The notes: generated by a model from the sequence alone, not told the origin. A DNA stretch of 9,753 nucleotides from Candidatus Pelagibacter sp. TMED275 (GCA_002169255.1 NHLU01000018.1:1-9753), one strand, 5' to 3'; counted from the first letter of the stretch, positions 1 through 7,804 are shown. Translations and numbers: made by a program.

Positions 1-53
1 GCCTCTGTTGGATTATTTTTTAATATTGGAACAAATAATTTTGAAAAAAACAT
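1..53 (-). CDS. proS: Prolyl-tRNA synthetase, N-terminal start only (runs off window)
   Basis: Only the first 17 codons plus two bases lie in the window, starting from an ATG at 53-51. The peptide reads MFFSKLFVPILKNNPTE. This resembles the start of alphaproteobacterial class II prolyl-tRNA synthetases, whose N-terminus has the pattern M-x-x-S-(R/K)-x-F-x-P-x-L-K-x-N-P-x-E. The enzyme charges tRNA-Pro with proline in the cytoplasm. The ATG lies 4 nt after the rnj stop, so this is probably the next gene of the same transcript. There is no strong Shine-Dalgarno sequence, only a weak AGAG-like stretch inside the end of rnj. Gene order rnj followed by proS, sometimes with small genes between, is known in Alphaproteobacteria. 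The call rests on a short match plus this synteny; no catalytic motif is visible here. Confidence 0.75.
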   Translation of the reverse strand, partial: MFFSKLFVPILKNNPTE

Positions 54-57
54 TTTA

Positions 58-1719
58 TCAAACTCTAACTAAATTTATATTGGTTAAAGGTTTTTTACCA
101 GTCTTTTCCCTGCTATATTTTCTACATGTAACTTTTATAGCGTCAATCAAATTACTTTCCTGTTTTTTATTTGTTAATGAGAAGGTTTTTGAGGCCTCAA
201 ATATTTTCTCTTGCAGACCAAATTTAAATTCCTCTGAATCATAAATTGGTAAACCTCTGATAGTTAGTAAAGGGTCTTTTATAATATTACCATTTGAAGA
301 TATAATAATAGTTACATCCATAAATCCATTGTTTGATATATTTCTTCTATCTTTTATTGATTGACCATCTTCTTCAATGCTTACTGATCCATCAACATAT
401 AATCTGCCATGTGGTGCTTTATCATAAACAGCTGGTTTACCACCTGGAGCAATTTTAACAATATCACCATTTTCAACTAAAACAGTATTTTTAATTTGCA
501 TTTCTTTTGCAAACTTAACGTGCTCAATCATATGCCTGTGTTCTCCATGAACAGGAATAATGCAGTTCGGTTTAACCCAATTATACATATCCTTTAAATC
601 CTCCCTATTAGGATGACCAGAAACATGAACAAATTCAGTTTCTTCTGAAATCACCTCTATACCTTCTTTAACAAGTTGATTATGTAATTTATAAAGCTTC
701 TTTTCATTTCCTGGAATAATTTTTGAGGAGAATATAACAGCATCACCATTTTCTATAAAAACATCAGGATGAACGTAATTTGAAATTCTCATCATTGCTC
801 CCATTGGCTCACCTTGACTTCCTGTGCAAAGATATACAATTTTTTCTCGTGAAATATTTTTTGCATCTCTTGGATCAATAGGTTCAATCACATTTTTTAA
901 ATACCCACATTGCCTTGCTGCTTTATAAATTCTGTGCATAGATCTGCCTACTAAAGAAATTTGTCTACCTGTCTTTTCTGCACAAAAAAATATCGTTTCC
1001 ATTCTTGCAACGTTCGAAGCAAATGAAGTTACAATTATTCTTTTTTTTAAATTTGACATTAAATTTAAAATATTTTTTCTTACATCTAATTCTGATCCAG
1101 ATCTGCCCATGCTGAAAACATTTGTAGAGTCACAAATCATAGCAAGAACACCTTCATTACCAATCTCTTTTAGTCTATCAGAATTTATTTTTCCTCCAAT
1201 TAGAGGATTTGGATCAACTTTCCAGTCACCTGTATGCAGTATTACACCTGCTGGGGTTTCAATTCTTAATCCATTAGGCTCTAAAATTGAGTGTGTTAAA
1301 GTAATATATTCAATTTTAAATGGGCCAAGATTTATTTTACCATTAAGTTCAACTATCTGAAGATAATTGGTAATATCTATGTTTTTTTCTCTAAACTTTT
1401 CTTTGATTAGTAATGCTGTAAAGGGTGTTGCATAAATTTTGCAATTTAGCTTTTGCCATAAATGGGTTATAGCCCCAACATGATCTTCATGGGCATGTGT
1501 GATAACAATACCTAATAAATCATCTTTTCTGTCAATAATAAAACCAGGATCAGGATAAATGACGTCTATTCCAGGTATAGTGTCATCAGCAAATGTTACT
1601 CCTGTATCAATAATTATCCATTTTTGTTCACTTGGTTTTCCATATGCATAGAGATTCATATTCATGCCAATTTCACCTGAGCCACCTAGTGGACAAAATA
1701 ATAATTCATCTTTTTGCAT
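58..1719 (-). CDS. rnj: Ribonuclease J (metallo-beta-lactamase/beta-CASP family)
   Basis: A 553-residue protein of the usual length for RNase J, a cytoplasmic RNase of the beta-CASP metallo-beta-lactamase family with endo- and 5'-3' exonuclease activity in mRNA decay and RNA maturation. The metal site is complete: HAHEDH at residues 75-80 (H75, H77, D79, H80), H143 in LTHS, D165 in HTGDW, and H391 in PVHGE. These match Bacillus subtilis RNase J1 ligands with an offset of one. The beta-CASP part (about 210-370) shows the TGSQGEP motif near 299-305 and SGH at 367-369, where H369 fits the phosphate-binding histidine. The N-terminal LGGSGEIGMN stretch at 11-20 is also typical. A C-terminal domain follows from about 450. 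The ATG lies 2 nt after the coaX stop, within the same operon. Base composition is less Lys-heavy (about 8.5% Lys) than in coaX and birA. The family assignment is firm; the RNA substrates in this organism are unknown. Confidence 0.96.
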   Translation of the reverse strand: MQKDELLFCPLGGSGEIGMNMNLYAYGKPSEQKWIIIDTGVTFADDTIPGIDVIYPDPGFIIDRKDDLLGIVITHAHEDHVGAITHLWQKLNCKIYATPFTALLIKEKFREKNIDITNYLQIVELNGKINLGPFKIEYITLTHSILEPNGLRIETPAGVILHTGDWKVDPNPLIGGKINSDRLKEIGNEGVLAMICDSTNVFSMGRSGSELDVRKNILNLMSNLKKRIIVTSFASNVARMETIFFCAEKTGRQISLVGRSMHRIYKAARQCGYLKNVIEPIDPRDAKNISREKIVYLCTGSQGEPMGAMMRISNYVHPDVFIENGDAVIFSSKIIPGNEKKLYKLHNQLVKEGIEVISEETEFVHVSGHPNREDLKDMYNWVKPNCIIPVHGEHRHMIEHVKFAKEMQIKNTVLVENGDIVKIAPGGKPAVYDKAPHGRLYVDGSVSIEEDGQSIKDRRNISNNGFMDVTIIISSNGNIIKDPLLTIRGLPIYDSEEFKFGLQEKIFEASKTFSLTNKKQESNLIDAIKVTCRKYSREKTGKKPLTNINLVRV

Positions 1720-1721
1720 TT

Positions 1722-2462
1722 TTATAAACTTTTCTTGCTAATTATTTTAATCAAACCCTTTATTGTAATATCCTTATCAATTGAAACTTTATAATCTAAA
1801 GAAGATTTAAATAGATGAGAATAGCCTCCTGTAGCTATAACTTTAAATTTTTTTTTTGTTTCAAATTTAATTAACTTTATAATATTATTAATTAAGCCAG
1901 TATACCCCCAAAAAAAACCAGATCTAAGTGCTGATAAAGTATTATTTCCTATAACTTTTTTAACTTTTTTAAGTGTAAAATTAGGTATTAAACTAGCATT
2001 ATTTTCAAGGGATTTTATTGATAAATTTATCCCAGGAGCAATAATACCTCCATAATAAGTATTTTTAATTATTACATCAAAGGTTGTAGCTGTGCCAAAG
2101 TCAATAATAATATAATTAGAATTTGATTTTGATACCGAAATTGAATTTGCCAATCTATCAGAACCAATCTGATTTATATTTACTTTAATCTTGATCAAAT
2201 CATATAAATTAATTTTTTTTAGCTCATAGGCTTTAATAAGATATATCTTATTTAAAACTTTTTTAAGTATTTTAAATTTCTTCGGGACTACACTGCAAAA
2301 TAGTGAGCTTGATATTTTGTATTTTTTAACAAATTTTATTTTTTTATTTAAATATGATTTTGTTAGTAATTTAGTTGGAAAAATAATTTTTTTAATGATT
2401 TTATTATTTTTTATAACACATATTTTTGTGTCTGAATTGCCGATATCTCCAACTATTTTCAT
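1722..2462 (-). CDS. coaX: Type III pantothenate kinase
   Basis: A 246-residue protein of the usual CoaX length. It phosphorylates pantothenate to 4'-phosphopantothenate with ATP, the first step of coenzyme A synthesis, in the cytoplasm. The ASKHA-fold motifs appear in order: DIGNSDTK at residues 6-13 (D6 in the phosphate-binding loop), IGSDRLAN at 99-106 (D102 fits the proposed catalytic base), DFGTATTFD at 121-129 (D121 fits the monovalent-cation/metal site), GGIIAPG at 138-144, and TGG at 211-213. Its ATG overlaps the birA stop by 4 nt (ATGA), which suggests translational coupling, and rnj follows 2 nt downstream. Some alphaproteobacterial homologues are annotated 'baf'; the motifs here favour CoaX. 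Composition is striking: by hand count 45 Lys, 41 Ile and only 2 Arg. An A10 run encodes part of residues 202-205. The frame is intact and no key residue is missing. Confidence 0.94.
   Translation of the reverse strand: MKIVGDIGNSDTKICVIKNNKIIKKIIFPTKLLTKSYLNKKIKFVKKYKISSSLFCSVVPKKFKILKKVLNKIYLIKAYELKKINLYDLIKIKVNINQIGSDRLANSISVSKSNSNYIIIDFGTATTFDVIIKNTYYGGIIAPGINLSIKSLENNASLIPNFTLKKVKKVIGNNTLSALRSGFFWGYTGLINNIIKLIKFETKKKFKVIATGGYSHLFKSSLDYKVSIDKDITIKGLIKIISKKSL
1848..1857 (-). repeat. A10 homopolymer inside coaX
   Basis: Ten consecutive A residues on the coding strand, encoding part of Thr-Lys-Lys-Lys at coaX residues 202-205. The reading frame stays open on both sides, so the read length is probably right. 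Such a run is a candidate site for polymerase slippage. Confidence 0.9.
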
Positions 2463-2989
2463 ACTGTTCTCTTTTTTAAAAACAAATTATATAGATTAAA
2501 TAGATCATCAGAAATATCTTTAATTTCAATTTTTTTATTTATTAACTCTTTAAGGCAAGTAGTAGGATATTTATTTATTTTTGGTTTGTTATTAACATTT
2601 ATTCCTATTCCAACAATAAAATAATCTTTTCCTTTTTTACTGACGATTTCTTGTAAAATTCCACAAATTTTTTTTTTATTAATCATTATATCATTTGGTT
2701 TTTTTACTAAGATTTTTTCTTTGGTGTACATTGATATCAATTTTTTAATTATATTTAAGTTAATTGTAGTTAATTTTGTTATACTTAAATCAAATGGTTT
2801 TAAAGTAAAAAAAATACTAACAAATAGATTCCCTTTAGTTGAAATCCAATTGTTTCCATGTCTTCCTCTTCCTTTAATTTGACTACTCGCGATAATAAAA
2901 CCTGATTTATATTTAGTTGTTTTAATTAATTTTAGTGCTAAATCATTAGTGCTATTAACTCGACCATAATTAAATTTATTAATAATCAT
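2459..2989 (-). CDS. birA: Minimal biotin-[acetyl-CoA-carboxylase] ligase, catalytic domain only
   Basis: A 176-residue biotin-protein ligase. It activates biotin to biotinyl-AMP and transfers it to the biotin carboxyl carrier domain of carboxylases such as acetyl-CoA carboxylase. Visible motifs are STND at 13-16, GRGRHG at 40-45 followed by W48, KKPND at 96-100, KICGIL at 107-112, and VGIGINVN at 126-133. By alignment to E. coli BirA, D100 fits D176 and K107 fits the biotin-contacting K183. The N-terminal winged-helix DNA-binding domain is absent: the ATG directly follows the nuoN stop with no spacer and the STND motif comes after only 12 residues. The usual C-terminal SH3-like domain also appears missing, as the protein ends about 43 residues after the GIGINVN motif. 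The common Trp of KWPND is Lys97. It therefore cannot be the bifunctional repressor type. Composition is Lys-rich (30 of 176). No Shine-Dalgarno is evident, so translation may depend on coupling to nuoN. Confidence 0.9.
   Translation of the reverse strand: MIINKFNYGRVNSTNDLALKLIKTTKYKSGFIIASSQIKGRGRHGNNWISTKGNLFVSIFFTLKPFDLSITKLTTINLNIIKKLISMYTKEKILVKKPNDIMINKKKICGILQEIVSKKGKDYFIVGIGINVNNKPKINKYPTTCLKELINKKIEIKDISDDLFNLYNLFLKKRTV
2668..2677 (-). repeat. A10 homopolymer inside birA active-site region
   Basis: Ten consecutive A residues on the coding strand encode Lys105-Lys107 and the first base of Ile108 of birA. Lys107 is the residue aligned with the biotin-contacting lysine of E. coli BirA. 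The frame is intact across the run. Confidence 0.9.
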
Positions 2990-4405
2990 TTAAACAAAAG
3001 ATATATTTTCTACAACTTTAATTAAAAAACTTGGGTAAATAAAATATAATATTATTATTATCGTAGTAATTGATAAAGTTAATTTTAAACTTAAGCTATT
3101 ATTTTTGTCAAATTCATCATTGGACTTATCAAAATAAATAACTTTTATAATTCTTAAATAATAAAATGCTGATACTACTGTTGCTAACAGCCCCACTATT
3201 GCTAAAAAGTACATAGATTGTTCAATAACAGCAATAAATATATAAAATTTTGCAAAGAAACCAGCTAATGGTGGTATCCCTGCTAAAGAAAATAATTGTA
3301 CTAACAAACAAAGAGACAATATTGGATGATTTTTTGATAAACCTGATAGATCATCAATTGACTCATAATAAGTATCATTTCTCTTTAACATCAACAAACA
3401 TGAGAAAAAACCAAGATTCATAATCAAATAAATCGTAATATATGTAATTGAACTTTGAATTCCTAAATTAGTACCCACAGCCAAACCTGCCAAAGCATAA
3501 CCAATGTGTCCAATAGAACTGTAAGCAATTAACCTTTTAATGTTAGTCTGCCCAATGGCAGCGAAAGACCCTAACAACATGGATGCAATGGATATAAATA
3601 TTATTATAGATTGCCATTGTTGAAATAGATCAATAAATGGAATGTATAAAAATCTAATAAACACCGTTAACGCAGCAATTTTTGGCACAACAGAAAAAAA
3701 TAAAGTTATTGTTGTTGGAGAACCCTCATAAACATCAGGAGCCCACATATGAAAAGGAACAGCTGAAATTTTAAAAGATAATCCAACTAGAATAAAAATT
3801 ATTCCAAAGATATTTCCATATTCTTCAGATCCAATATTTGAAGAAATCACATCAAAATTAGTAGATCCTGAGAAACCATATATTAATGAACATCCATAAA
3901 GAAGCAGACCAGATGACAATGCACTTAAAACAAAATACTTTAAACCCGCTTCTGATGATTTAACATTATTTGTATTTATGGCGGCTAATACATACAAGGG
4001 TAAAGATTGCAATTCTAAACCAACATAAAAAACCATTAAATCATTTGAGCTTATCATTACTAGCATACCCAAAATTGCTGACAATATAAGTATAGGATAT
4101 TCAATTTTTAAAATTTTAACTTTATCAACATAATTGTAGGAAATTAACAGAACAAAAATACCCGATAAAATTGTCAACAGCTTCATGAAAAATGATAAAT
4201 TATCAATTTTGTAACTATCTAAAAATAAATAATGATCATATGTGTCTGAAAAAACTACAAGCAAACCTAAGGTTATGATTAATGCAATAGTAGATAAATT
4301 AAAAACAATCTTAGAACTATTTTTTTTAAATACGCCAAAAATTAATAAAAACATAATTGATAATGAAATGAAAATCTCAGGCAAGATTAGGTTATAATTA
4401 ATCAT
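2990..4405 (-). CDS. nuoN: NADH-quinone oxidoreductase subunit N (antiporter-like)
   Basis: A 471-residue polytopic membrane protein, of usual NuoN length and consistent with about 14 transmembrane helices. It is one of the three antiporter-like subunits that pump protons in complex I, nearest to the NuoK/J/A base. Charged residues along the central membrane axis can be located: E131 in YVGLELQSLPLY, K212 in LSFKISAVPFHMWAPD, K242 in VVPKIAA, and K386 in AGFFAKFYIF. These match E. coli NuoN E133, K217, K247 and K395 in context. The motif SAVPFHMWAPDVYEGSP at 214-230 is a NuoN signature and separates it from NuoM (HTWLPDAHVEAP) and NuoL (HTWLPDAMEGP). The start codon overlaps the nuoM stop by 8 nt. 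The stop is immediately followed by the birA ATG. NuoN is the last complex I gene of the operon. Confidence 0.97.
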   Translation of the reverse strand: MINYNLILPEIFISLSIMFLLIFGVFKKNSSKIVFNLSTIALIITLGLLVVFSDTYDHYLFLDSYKIDNLSFFMKLLTILSGIFVLLISYNYVDKVKILKIEYPILILSAILGMLVMISSNDLMVFYVGLELQSLPLYVLAAINTNNVKSSEAGLKYFVLSALSSGLLLYGCSLIYGFSGSTNFDVISSNIGSEEYGNIFGIIFILVGLSFKISAVPFHMWAPDVYEGSPTTITLFFSVVPKIAALTVFIRFLYIPFIDLFQQWQSIIIFISIASMLLGSFAAIGQTNIKRLIAYSSIGHIGYALAGLAVGTNLGIQSSITYITIYLIMNLGFFSCLLMLKRNDTYYESIDDLSGLSKNHPILSLCLLVQLFSLAGIPPLAGFFAKFYIFIAVIEQSMYFLAIVGLLATVVSAFYYLRIIKVIYFDKSNDEFDKNNSLSLKLTLSITTIIIILYFIYPSFLIKVVENISFV

Positions 4406-5888
4406 TTATCATTACCAATCTTAAGTTGTAATCGTCAATTAAACTAGATAAAGAATTTTCAATAGTAGAAATCAGTGGATCTGGATAAAAACCAAATAAA
4501 ATTATAGGTATTGCTAATGATCCAAATATTATTTTCTCAGTGGTTGTTAAATCTAAAATTTTCAAAAGTTCATCTTTTTTAATCTTCCCAAAAATTACTC
4601 TTTTATATAACCAAAGCATGTAAGCGGCTGACAACACAACTCCAATAGTTGCAAAAATAGCTACTGTAAAATTACTTTTAAAAGCACCCATTAAAATTAA
4701 AAATTCAGCAACAAAACCACTTGTTCCTGGTAATCCAATTGATCCAAGTGTAAAAACCATAAATACAACAGCATATTTTGGCATTACTGATACCAATCCT
4801 CCATAATCTGATATCATTCTTGAATGTGCTCTTTCATAAACAACTCCAACACATAAAAATAATGCTGCTGAAATAAATCCATGGCTTACCATTTGCAATA
4901 TACTTCCTTCCAAACCTTGTTGATTAAAAGTGAATATTCCGATTGTTACAAAACCCATATGTGCAACAGAAGAATATGCAATTAATTTTTTCATATCGTC
5001 CTGCATTAAGGCAACTAATGAAGCATAAATTATTGCTATAACAGATAACGTAAAGATAAGTGGGGTAAAAAACTCAGACGCGTGAGGAAAAAGACCAATT
5101 GAAAACCTAATAAATCCGTAGCCTGCCATTTTTAATAATATAGCTGCAAGTAAAACTGACCCAGCTGTCGGAGCCTCAACATGTGCATCAGGCAACCAAG
5201 TATGGACTGGCCACATAGGAGTTTTTACAGCAAAAGAACTAAAAAAAGCCAACCACAATAGATTCTGATACTTTGGATCTATTCCTAGATCATATAATTC
5301 ATTAAAATCTGTAGTGCCATATAGCCAGTAAATACTGATTATAGCGACCAACATAAGAACTGATCCTAATAATGTATATAAAAAGAACTTAAATGCAGAA
5401 TATACTCTTCTAGGGCCACCCCAAATTCCAATTATCAGAAACATAGGAATTAATCCAGCTTCAAAAAATAGATAAAAAATAACTAAATCTAATGAACAAA
5501 AAACTCCAATCATGAAACTTTCCATTATTAAAATTGCTATAAGATATTCTTTTAATTTAATCTTAACAGTACTGGATACTGATAGAATGCACAAAAAAGT
5601 AATCAATGTTGTAAGAACAATAAAAAGTATAGATATACCATCAACACCAATTTTATAGTTTATAAATCCATCTAACCAAGGTTTAATTTCTATAAATTGA
5701 AAAAGGTCTGTAGATTTATCAAATATAAACCATAGGTACAAAGAAATTAATAAATTTAAAAAAGACGTAAAATATGCAACATATTTAATGTTCCTATTTT
5801 CACTATTATCAGATGATTTTGATAAAAAAATAAATATTGACCCAATCACAGGTAAAAATATTAAAGACGAAAGTATTGGAAAGTTCAT
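4398..5888 (-). CDS. nuoM: NADH-quinone oxidoreductase subunit M (antiporter-like)
   Basis: A 496-residue integral membrane subunit of complex I with about 14 predicted helices, the middle proton-pumping antiporter-like module. Key residues are present: E143 in FYLFFEAGLIPMF, K222 in SFAVKTPMWPVHTWLPDAH, K253 in ILLKMAGYG, and E395 in SGFVAEFLIL. They correspond to E. coli NuoM E144, K234, K265 and E407. The glutamate rather than lysine in helix 12 is diagnostic of NuoM against NuoL and NuoN. The ATG is separated from the nuoL stop by a single base, with a weak GGTG about 7 nt upstream as the only Shine-Dalgarno candidate. The 3' end overlaps nuoN by 8 nt. Nothing is truncated or unusual. Confidence 0.97.
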   Translation of the reverse strand: MNFPILSSLIFLPVIGSIFIFLSKSSDNSENRNIKYVAYFTSFLNLLISLYLWFIFDKSTDLFQFIEIKPWLDGFINYKIGVDGISILFIVLTTLITFLCILSVSSTVKIKLKEYLIAILIMESFMIGVFCSLDLVIFYLFFEAGLIPMFLIIGIWGGPRRVYSAFKFFLYTLLGSVLMLVAIISIYWLYGTTDFNELYDLGIDPKYQNLLWLAFFSSFAVKTPMWPVHTWLPDAHVEAPTAGSVLLAAILLKMAGYGFIRFSIGLFPHASEFFTPLIFTLSVIAIIYASLVALMQDDMKKLIAYSSVAHMGFVTIGIFTFNQQGLEGSILQMVSHGFISAALFLCVGVVYERAHSRMISDYGGLVSVMPKYAVVFMVFTLGSIGLPGTSGFVAEFLILMGAFKSNFTVAIFATIGVVLSAAYMLWLYKRVIFGKIKKDELLKILDLTTTEKIIFGSLAIPIILFGFYPDPLISTIENSLSSLIDDYNLRLVMIND

Positions 5889-5889
5889 A

Positions 5890-7803
5890 TTAATACACCA
5901 TTAAATAAGTAAGAAGAATTGACACACCGATTAACATCACAAAAGCATAATGATATATATACCCACTTTGAAACTTTACAGCCTTAGCAGATAAAAATTT
6001 TATTAAATTTGATATTCCATCAGGACCCAACCTATCTATGGTTTTTAAATCAACAAATTTCCATAGAAATATTCCAATTTTTTTTGCTGGTTGTACAAAA
6101 ATATAATCATATATATTGTCGAAATACCATTTATTAATTAAAAAATTATAGATATTTTTATTTTCTTCAACTAAATATTTTGAAATATTTTTATTAATAA
6201 TAAATAAATAATACGAGATAGGAATCATGAGCGTAACAAGTGCGGGAGTGATTATCAAAACCCAAAAAGGTGGGTGATTTTTTGATATCTCAGAAAGAAA
6301 AAAAATAGAATCCTTCCAGAAATATACGTTACTATTATAACCAATAAATAAATCTTTAAAAAACAGCCCTGCAAAAATTGATCCCACGGCAAGCAAGATT
6401 AACGGTATCATCATAGATTTTGGTGATTCATGTATTTTTTCATAATTATAATTTTCGTTATTGTATGGACCGTGAAATGTTTTAAAAATTAATCTCCATG
6501 AGTAAATTGAAGTCATTATTGCTGTTGAAATTCCAATACCTACTGACAAATAAGCTAAGGAACCTCCTTTTAAATATGCAAATTCTATTATCGCATCTTT
6601 AGAGTAGTAACCAGATAAGAAAGGGAAACCAGTTAATGCTAAAGTACCTACAATCATTAAGATCCAGGTGTATGGCATTTTTTTCCATAAACCACCCATT
6701 TTATCTAGGTTTTGTTCATTACCTAACGAATGTATAACAGATCCAGCTCCTAAAAATAAAAGTGCCTTAAAGAAAGCATGAGTAAATAAATGGAAGATAG
6801 CAACATTATAAGCACCTACACCAACAGCTATAAACATATAACCTAATTGACTACATGTAGAATATGCGATAACTTTTTTAATATCTTTTTGAACAAGTGC
6901 CACAGTAGCAGCAAAAAAAGCGGTAACCATTCCAATTAATAAAACAAAATCCAAAGCTATTGAAGAGTACTCAAAAATTGGAGAACATCTCACAGCTAAA
7001 AATACACCAGCAGTAACCATTGTAGCGGCGTGAATAAGTGCAGAAACAGGTGTTGGTCCTTCCATTGCATCAGGTAACCATGTGTGTAAAAAAAACTGAG
7101 CCGATTTACCCATTGCTCCAATAAATAACAATATACTAATCAAAGTTATTGAATTTAAATGCAAACCAAAAAGATTTATTTCATTATTTTGTAAATTAGA
7201 AATATTTGCAAATACTTCATTGTAATTAACTGTGCCAAACAAATAAAAAATTAGAAAAATTCCTAAAGCTAATCCAAAATCTCCAACTCTATTTACCAAA
7301 AAAGCTTTCATAGCAGCGGCATTTGCAGAATTTTTCTTATACCAAAAACCTATTAAAAAGTATGAGCATAAGCCAACACCTTCCCAACCAAAAAATAATT
7401 GAATAAAATTATCTGAAGTAACTAAAACCAACATTGAAAATGTAAACAATGATAAGTAAGACATAAATCTAGGTTTGTGAGGGTCATGAGACATATACCC
7501 TATAGAATAGATATGAACTAATGATGAAACTACACAAACTACAATTAACATTACAGAAGATAGAGCGTCTATTTTAATTGACCAATTAACGTTTAATGAA
7601 CCTGAATTTATCCAATGAAAAATTAATAAGTTATTTTCATAATTAAATAATGAAACTTTATAAAATATGTAAATTGATAAAATTGCAGAAATTGAAACTA
7701 GTAAACAAGGTATTATTAAAGATATTTTTTTTCCAATAAATTTAGAAAAAAAACCACTCAATATTGAACTTATTAATGGTAAAAATAGTAATACATATTC
7801 CAT
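5890..7803 (-). CDS. nuoL: NADH-quinone oxidoreductase subunit L (antiporter-like, distal)
   Basis: A 637-residue membrane protein, of usual NuoL length. It is the distal proton-pumping subunit of complex I and carries the long lateral helix that runs along the membrane arm. Visible functional residues are E141 in FFGWEGVGLCSYFLIGF, K233 in MGKSAQFFLHTWLPDAMEGP, H258 in SALIHAATMVTAG, K306 in VQKDIKK, and K402 in SGYYSKD. These fit E. coli NuoL E144, K229 and K399 together with conserved helix-7/8 positions. The C-terminal part (from about 545) contains a charged amphipathic stretch followed by a final hydrophobic segment at about 613-637, as expected for the lateral helix and its terminal anchor. 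It starts 1 nt after the nuoK stop with a good ribosome binding site. The gene is intact. Confidence 0.97.
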   Translation of the reverse strand: MEYVLLFLPLISSILSGFFSKFIGKKISLIIPCLLVSISAILSIYIFYKVSLFNYENNLLIFHWINSGSLNVNWSIKIDALSSVMLIVVCVVSSLVHIYSIGYMSHDPHKPRFMSYLSLFTFSMLVLVTSDNFIQLFFGWEGVGLCSYFLIGFWYKKNSANAAAMKAFLVNRVGDFGLALGIFLIFYLFGTVNYNEVFANISNLQNNEINLFGLHLNSITLISILLFIGAMGKSAQFFLHTWLPDAMEGPTPVSALIHAATMVTAGVFLAVRCSPIFEYSSIALDFVLLIGMVTAFFAATVALVQKDIKKVIAYSTCSQLGYMFIAVGVGAYNVAIFHLFTHAFFKALLFLGAGSVIHSLGNEQNLDKMGGLWKKMPYTWILMIVGTLALTGFPFLSGYYSKDAIIEFAYLKGGSLAYLSVGIGISTAIMTSIYSWRLIFKTFHGPYNNENYNYEKIHESPKSMMIPLILLAVGSIFAGLFFKDLFIGYNSNVYFWKDSIFFLSEISKNHPPFWVLIITPALVTLMIPISYYLFIINKNISKYLVEENKNIYNFLINKWYFDNIYDYIFVQPAKKIGIFLWKFVDLKTIDRLGPDGISNLIKFLSAKAVKFQSGYIYHYAFVMLIGVSILLTYLMVY

Positions 7804-7804
7804 T

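Noticed and set aside
8..244. Plus-strand open frame of 78 codons
   Set aside because: It lies antisense to the rnj 3' end and the proS start, both with strong protein evidence. Its product has no recognisable motif and reflects AT-rich complement sequence.
1109..1360. Plus-strand open frame of 83 codons
   Set aside because: Fully antisense to the catalytic domain of RNase J (around the HTGDW motif). No start context or family resemblance.
2317..2499. Plus-strand open frame of 60 codons, hydrophobic
   Set aside because: Antisense to the Lys-rich N-terminus of coaX. The apparent Phe/Leu/Ile-rich peptide is just the complement of AAA and AAT codons.
2459..2989. birA as a frameshifted pseudogene
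   Set aside because: All core ligase motifs are present in one frame, it ends in a tight ATGA overlap with coaX, and the spacing to nuoN is zero. This looks like a maintained short gene rather than decay.
1722..2989. Horizontal acquisition of birA and coaX, suggested by their composition
   Set aside because: The bias is the same direction as the host's, only stronger, and the gene order is the one expected in Alphaproteobacteria. Relaxed constraint is simpler.
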